Shown: positions 53,129 to 55,456 of the stretch, piece by piece | Layout: each line of letters begins with the position of its first letter | Numbering within the stretch: position 1 is the first letter of the stretch | Source: CAVVDT01 sp964568825 | GTDB taxonomy: Bacteria > Pseudomonadota > Alphaproteobacteria > Rhizobiales > Aestuariivirgaceae | Length of the DNA stretch: 55,456 nucleotides | Direction: 5' to 3' | Assembly: GCA_964568825.1 (NCBI GenBank) | Contig: CAZMSA010000005.1 | Coordinates: 1-55,456, forward strand | Position numbers and translations under genes: made by a program | Notes under the pieces: generated by a model | Databases searched by the model: none | The model's input: the letters and a program-made list of their open reading frames with translations, nothing else | Told to the model about the DNA's origin: nothing

Positions 53129-54274
53129 TCAGTCTCTCAATGCCTGGACGGCGTCGGGCTTGAAGGCGATACCGACCTTGTCGCCGAGCGAAAAGCCGCT
53201 TTCGCTGCCCCTCAGGTTCTGCATCCGCACGGTAAAGGCGCCGCCGGTGTCGAGATCGACATGAAAGTGGGTATCGGTGCCGAAATAGACGATGTTGTCG
53301 AGGGTGCCCGTCAGAATGCCGGCGGCGGGTGTGGCCACCACTTCGGCGTGCTCGGGGCGCACCACGATTGAAACCATCTTCCCCTCCTCGCCAAGGAAAC
53401 CCTCGGGCAGGCTGGTAGCCACGGCCTTGCCGGAGGGCAGCTTGACCTGATTTGACCGGCCTTTTGCCGGCAGCAGTTCGGCCTGCAGGAAGTTGGTGTC
53501 GCCGATGAAATTGGCCACGAAGCGCTCCGACGGGCGGTCATAGATATCGCGCGGATGGCCGATCTGCAGGATGCGCCCCTTGTTCATCACCGCCACGCGG
53601 TCCGACATGGTGAGCGCTTCTTCCTGGTCGTGGGTGACGAAGATGAAGGTGATGCCGGTTTCATGCTGCAGGCGCTTCAATTCGATCTGCATGTCCTTCC
53701 TGAGCTTCAGATCGAGCGCCGAAAGCGGTTCGTCCAGCAACAGCACCTGCGGGCTCGGCGCCAGGGCGCGCGCCAGCGCCACGCGCTGCTGCTGGCCGCC
53801 GGAAATCTGGCTGGTCAGCCGGTTCTTCAGCTCTCCCATGCGGACCAGCGCGAGCATCTCGTCGACACGGGCATCGATCTCAGGCCGCGGCCTGCCAAGC
53901 ATCTCCAGCCCGAAGGCGATATTGCCCGCCACCGTCATGTGGGGGAACAAGGCATAGTTCTGGAACACCGTGTTGACCGGGCGCTTGTACGGCGGCAGCG
54001 CGGTGATGTCGGAACCATGCAGGAGGATGCGGCCTTCGGTGGGGTGATCGAAACCGGCGATCAGGCGCAACAGCGTGGTCTTGCCGCAACCCGATGGACC
54101 GAGCAGGGTGAAGAACTCGTTCTGGCGGATCGCCACGCTGACCTCGTCGAGGGCAACGACGCGATCCCCATCCTGGCCAAATACCTTGCTGACGCCAATC
54201 GCCTCTATAGCGACCGACTTCTCAGCCGGCGCCTTGGCCCTGCCTGCACCGGCCTTGCCCACAGCCCTCAACAC
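53129..54274 (-). CDS. ABC transporter ATP-binding protein, PotA type, system 2
   Basis: 381 aa from the GTG at 54274 (TTG at 54271 is an alternative); GGGAG precedes both and a promoter candidate ends 36 bp upstream, which argues against the longer open frame to 54352. Walker A GPSGCGKTT, signature ISGGQQQRVALARA, Walker B VLLLDEPLSALD, TOBE domain from about residue 265. It is the first gene of the second importer, in the order ATPase - permease - permease - binding protein, different from system 1. Confidence 0.9.
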   Translation of the reverse strand: MLRAVGKAGAGRAKAPAEKSVAIEAIGVSKVFGQDGDRVVALDEVSVAIRQNEFFTLLGPSGCGKTTLLRLIAGFDHPTEGRILLHGSDITALPPYKRPVNTVFQNYALFPHMTVAGNIAFGLEMLGRPRPEIDARVDEMLALVRMGELKNRLTSQISGGQQQRVALARALAPSPQVLLLDEPLSALDLKLRKDMQIELKRLQHETGITFIFVTHDQEEALTMSDRVAVMNKGRILQIGHPRDIYDRPSERFVANFIGDTNFLQAELLPAKGRSNQVKLPSGKAVATSLPEGFLGEEGKMVSIVVRPEHAEVVATPAAGILTGTLDNIVYFGTDTHFHVDLDTGGAFTVRMQNLRGSESGFSLGDKVGIAFKPDAVQALRD

Positions 54275-54309
54275 ACCTCTCCCGCGCAAATTCTTATTCC
54301 TTGAGGGCC

Positions 54310-54338
54310 AGCATATTTCGCCGCGAAGGTTTTGCCAA
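54310..54338 (-). promoter_or_regulatory. Candidate promoter with overlapping palindrome for transporter operon 2
   Basis: On the minus strand TTGGCA (54333-54338), a 17-bp spacer and TATGCT (54310-54315). The spacer holds TTCGC-x-GCGAA (54317-54327), an 11-bp palindrome well placed for a repressor. Pattern and position only. Confidence 0.5.
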
Positions 54339-54418
54339 CACAACAGTTGCAAGCCGGAAACTTAATCTTTCGCGGGTGTCTTAAGGACAAGAACCGGCCG
54401 CTTTGCGGGGCATTTGCG

Positions 54419-55174
54419 TCACGTCGTCCAGCCGCCGTCGGCTACGAAGGCCTGACCGGTCACGAAGCTTGCTTCGTCGCTGGCGAGGAACACCACCAGA
54501 TTGGCGATCTCTTCAGGGCTCCCGAAGCGGCCGGACGGCTGCCGGGCCATGAAGGCGGCGCGCGCGGCGTCATAGCCGCCCAGGGTATCGCCGAGGGTCT
54601 CGATGCGCTGGCGCAGCGACGGGCTGTCGATGGTGCCGGGACAGACCGCGTTGCAGCGGATGTTCTTGCCCACGAAGTCGGCGGCAATCGCCTTGGTCAT
54701 GCCGATGACGGCGGCCTTGGTGGCGCCGTAGACGAAACGGTTGGGGGCGCCTTTGATGGACGACACCACCGAGGCCATGTTGACGATGGAGCCGCCGCCG
54801 GCCGCGATCATGCCCGGCAGGAACGCCTTGATCATGTGGTAATGGGCCTTGACGTTGAGGTCGAAGGAAAAGTCCCAGGCCTTGTCGTCGCAATCGAGGA
54901 TGGTGCCATGGTGAACGAAGCCGGTGCAGTTGAAAAGAATGTCCGGTGTGCCTACCCGGGCAACGGCCTGCTCGATCTGACGCGGCTTCAGGGCATCGAG
55001 CGCGAAACCGCGGATGCGCCTGGCCTCGGCCTTCAGGGCATCGATGCCCTCCTTGTCGATGTCGGTGGCGAAGACCTTGGCTCCCTCGCGCGCCATGGCA
55101 AGCGCGGTCGCCCGGCCAATGCCGGCACCCGCTGCGGTGACCAGCGCCGTCTTGCCTGCCAGACGTCCAGCCAT
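54419..55174 (-). CDS. SDR family oxidoreductase, DHRS6 / 2-keto-3-deoxy-fuconate dehydrogenase-like
   Basis: 251 aa from the ATG at 55174. Classical SDR: TAAGAGIGRATA, FNCTGFVHHGTI, catalytic YGATK, and the stretch RCNAVCPGTIDSPSL typical of the 3-hydroxybutyrate dehydrogenase type 2 / keto-deoxy-sugar-acid dehydrogenase branch. An acidic residue at the end of the second strand (ATDID) points to NAD. It is divergent from an IlvD/Edd dehydratase gene; sugar-acid dehydratases often work with such SDRs, so a sugar-acid pathway is plausible. Confidence 0.88.
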   Translation of the reverse strand: MAGRLAGKTALVTAAGAGIGRATALAMAREGAKVFATDIDKEGIDALKAEARRIRGFALDALKPRQIEQAVARVGTPDILFNCTGFVHHGTILDCDDKAWDFSFDLNVKAHYHMIKAFLPGMIAAGGGSIVNMASVVSSIKGAPNRFVYGATKAAVIGMTKAIAADFVGKNIRCNAVCPGTIDSPSLRQRIETLGDTLGGYDAARAAFMARQPSGRFGSPEEIANLVVFLASDEASFVTGQAFVADGGWTT

Positions 55175-55305
55175 TGCGTGTTCCCCTCTTGTTGATCTGC
55201 TGCCATGTCTATACGCAAATGGCTTGGGCGCGCAATGCGGGCGGCAGCAGCGAATTTGCGCTATAAGAACGGGCAAGGCAATTCTGTCGGCAAAGGGACA
55301 GCGAC

Positions 55306-55456
55306 ATGGCGAAGAAGACGGTGTGGCGGGCCAAGCCCGCATCGACAAAGACCCCAACGCGGCGCTCGCGCCAATGGTTCGGCATGCCGGGCATGGACGG
55401 GTTCCATCACCGCTCGTGGATGAAGAACCAGGGCCTGCCGCATCACCTGTTCGACG
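55306..55456 (+). CDS. IlvD/Edd family dehydratase, N-terminal part (runs off the window)
   Basis: Only the first 50 codons are inside the window. RSRQWFGMPGMDGFHHRSWM followed by KNQGLPHHLFD matches the N-terminus of the sugar-acid branch (L-arabonate, xylonate or related dehydratases) rather than biosynthetic IlvD. The ATG at 55306 is preceded by AAAGGGA. Iron-sulfur cysteines lie beyond the edge. Its divergent SDR neighbour supports a role in sugar-acid catabolism. Confidence 0.8.
   Translation, partial: MAKKTVWRAKPASTKTPTRRSRQWFGMPGMDGFHHRSWMKNQGLPHHLFD

Overview
The window is high-GC DNA, densely packed with genes on both strands, and looks like the chromosome of an alphaproteobacterium of the Hyphomicrobiales (Rhizobiales) type. 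This is inferred from the gene set and order: a very large NAD-glutamate dehydrogenase, the block purH / heparinase-like / rsmB / htpX with a divergent DUF1674 gene, a ~910-residue fold-type I ornithine/lysine/arginine decarboxylase, and two polyamine-type ABC importers. I saw no rRNA or tRNA genes, insertion sequences, phage genes or CRISPR arrays. The only decayed DNA is a frameshifted livH-like permease (15.7-16.6 kb) and a 1.3 kb relic region (38.2-39.4 kb).

Layout. 0-13.8 kb is mostly housekeeping: the 3' part of acetyl-CoA synthetase, an L,D-transpeptidase, the 1605-residue glutamate dehydrogenase, a YbjQ-type protein, then purH, heparinase-like, rsmB and htpX on the minus strand, followed by a DUF1674 (SDHAF4-like) gene and an AhpD-type peroxidase. 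13.8-22.5 kb holds accessory metabolism: an aromatic amino acid lyase homolog that lacks the canonical Ala-Ser-Gly cofactor triad, a lipoprotein, the broken livH, a CGNR regulator with a perfect inverted repeat upstream, a C45 peptidase/acyltransferase, the large decarboxylase, and a TPR plus beta-barrel outer-membrane protein. 22.8-30.2 kb holds a coupled hydroxyacyl-CoA-dehydrogenase-like / FAD-amine-oxidase-like pair and a first Pot-type importer with a divergent LysR regulator.

31.4-38.2 kb is the most unusual part. It encodes a CelD/BcsL-type acetyltransferase, a Wzx-like flippase fused to an APH-like kinase domain with intact catalytic motifs, and, 2 bp further on, a 978-residue protein joining a phosphoribosyltransferase-like domain, a degenerate kinase-like segment and a HAD phosphatase. 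I know of no described system with this arrangement. A role in making and exporting a surface glycan or modified sugar/nucleotide conjugate is inference.

39.4-46.2 kb is a compact coxMSLDEF cluster for form I aerobic CO dehydrogenase; the CoxL active-site motif AYRCSFR is present, so the organism probably oxidises CO. 46.2-54.3 kb is a minus-strand catabolic array: a second Pot-type importer, a 6-aminohexanoate-dimer hydrolase (NylB)-like serine hydrolase, an amidase, a cupin and an SDR. Together these suggest import and breakdown of an amide-bonded compound. An intrinsic terminator lies between the binding-protein gene and the hydrolase. The window ends with another SDR and the start of an IlvD/Edd-family dehydratase.
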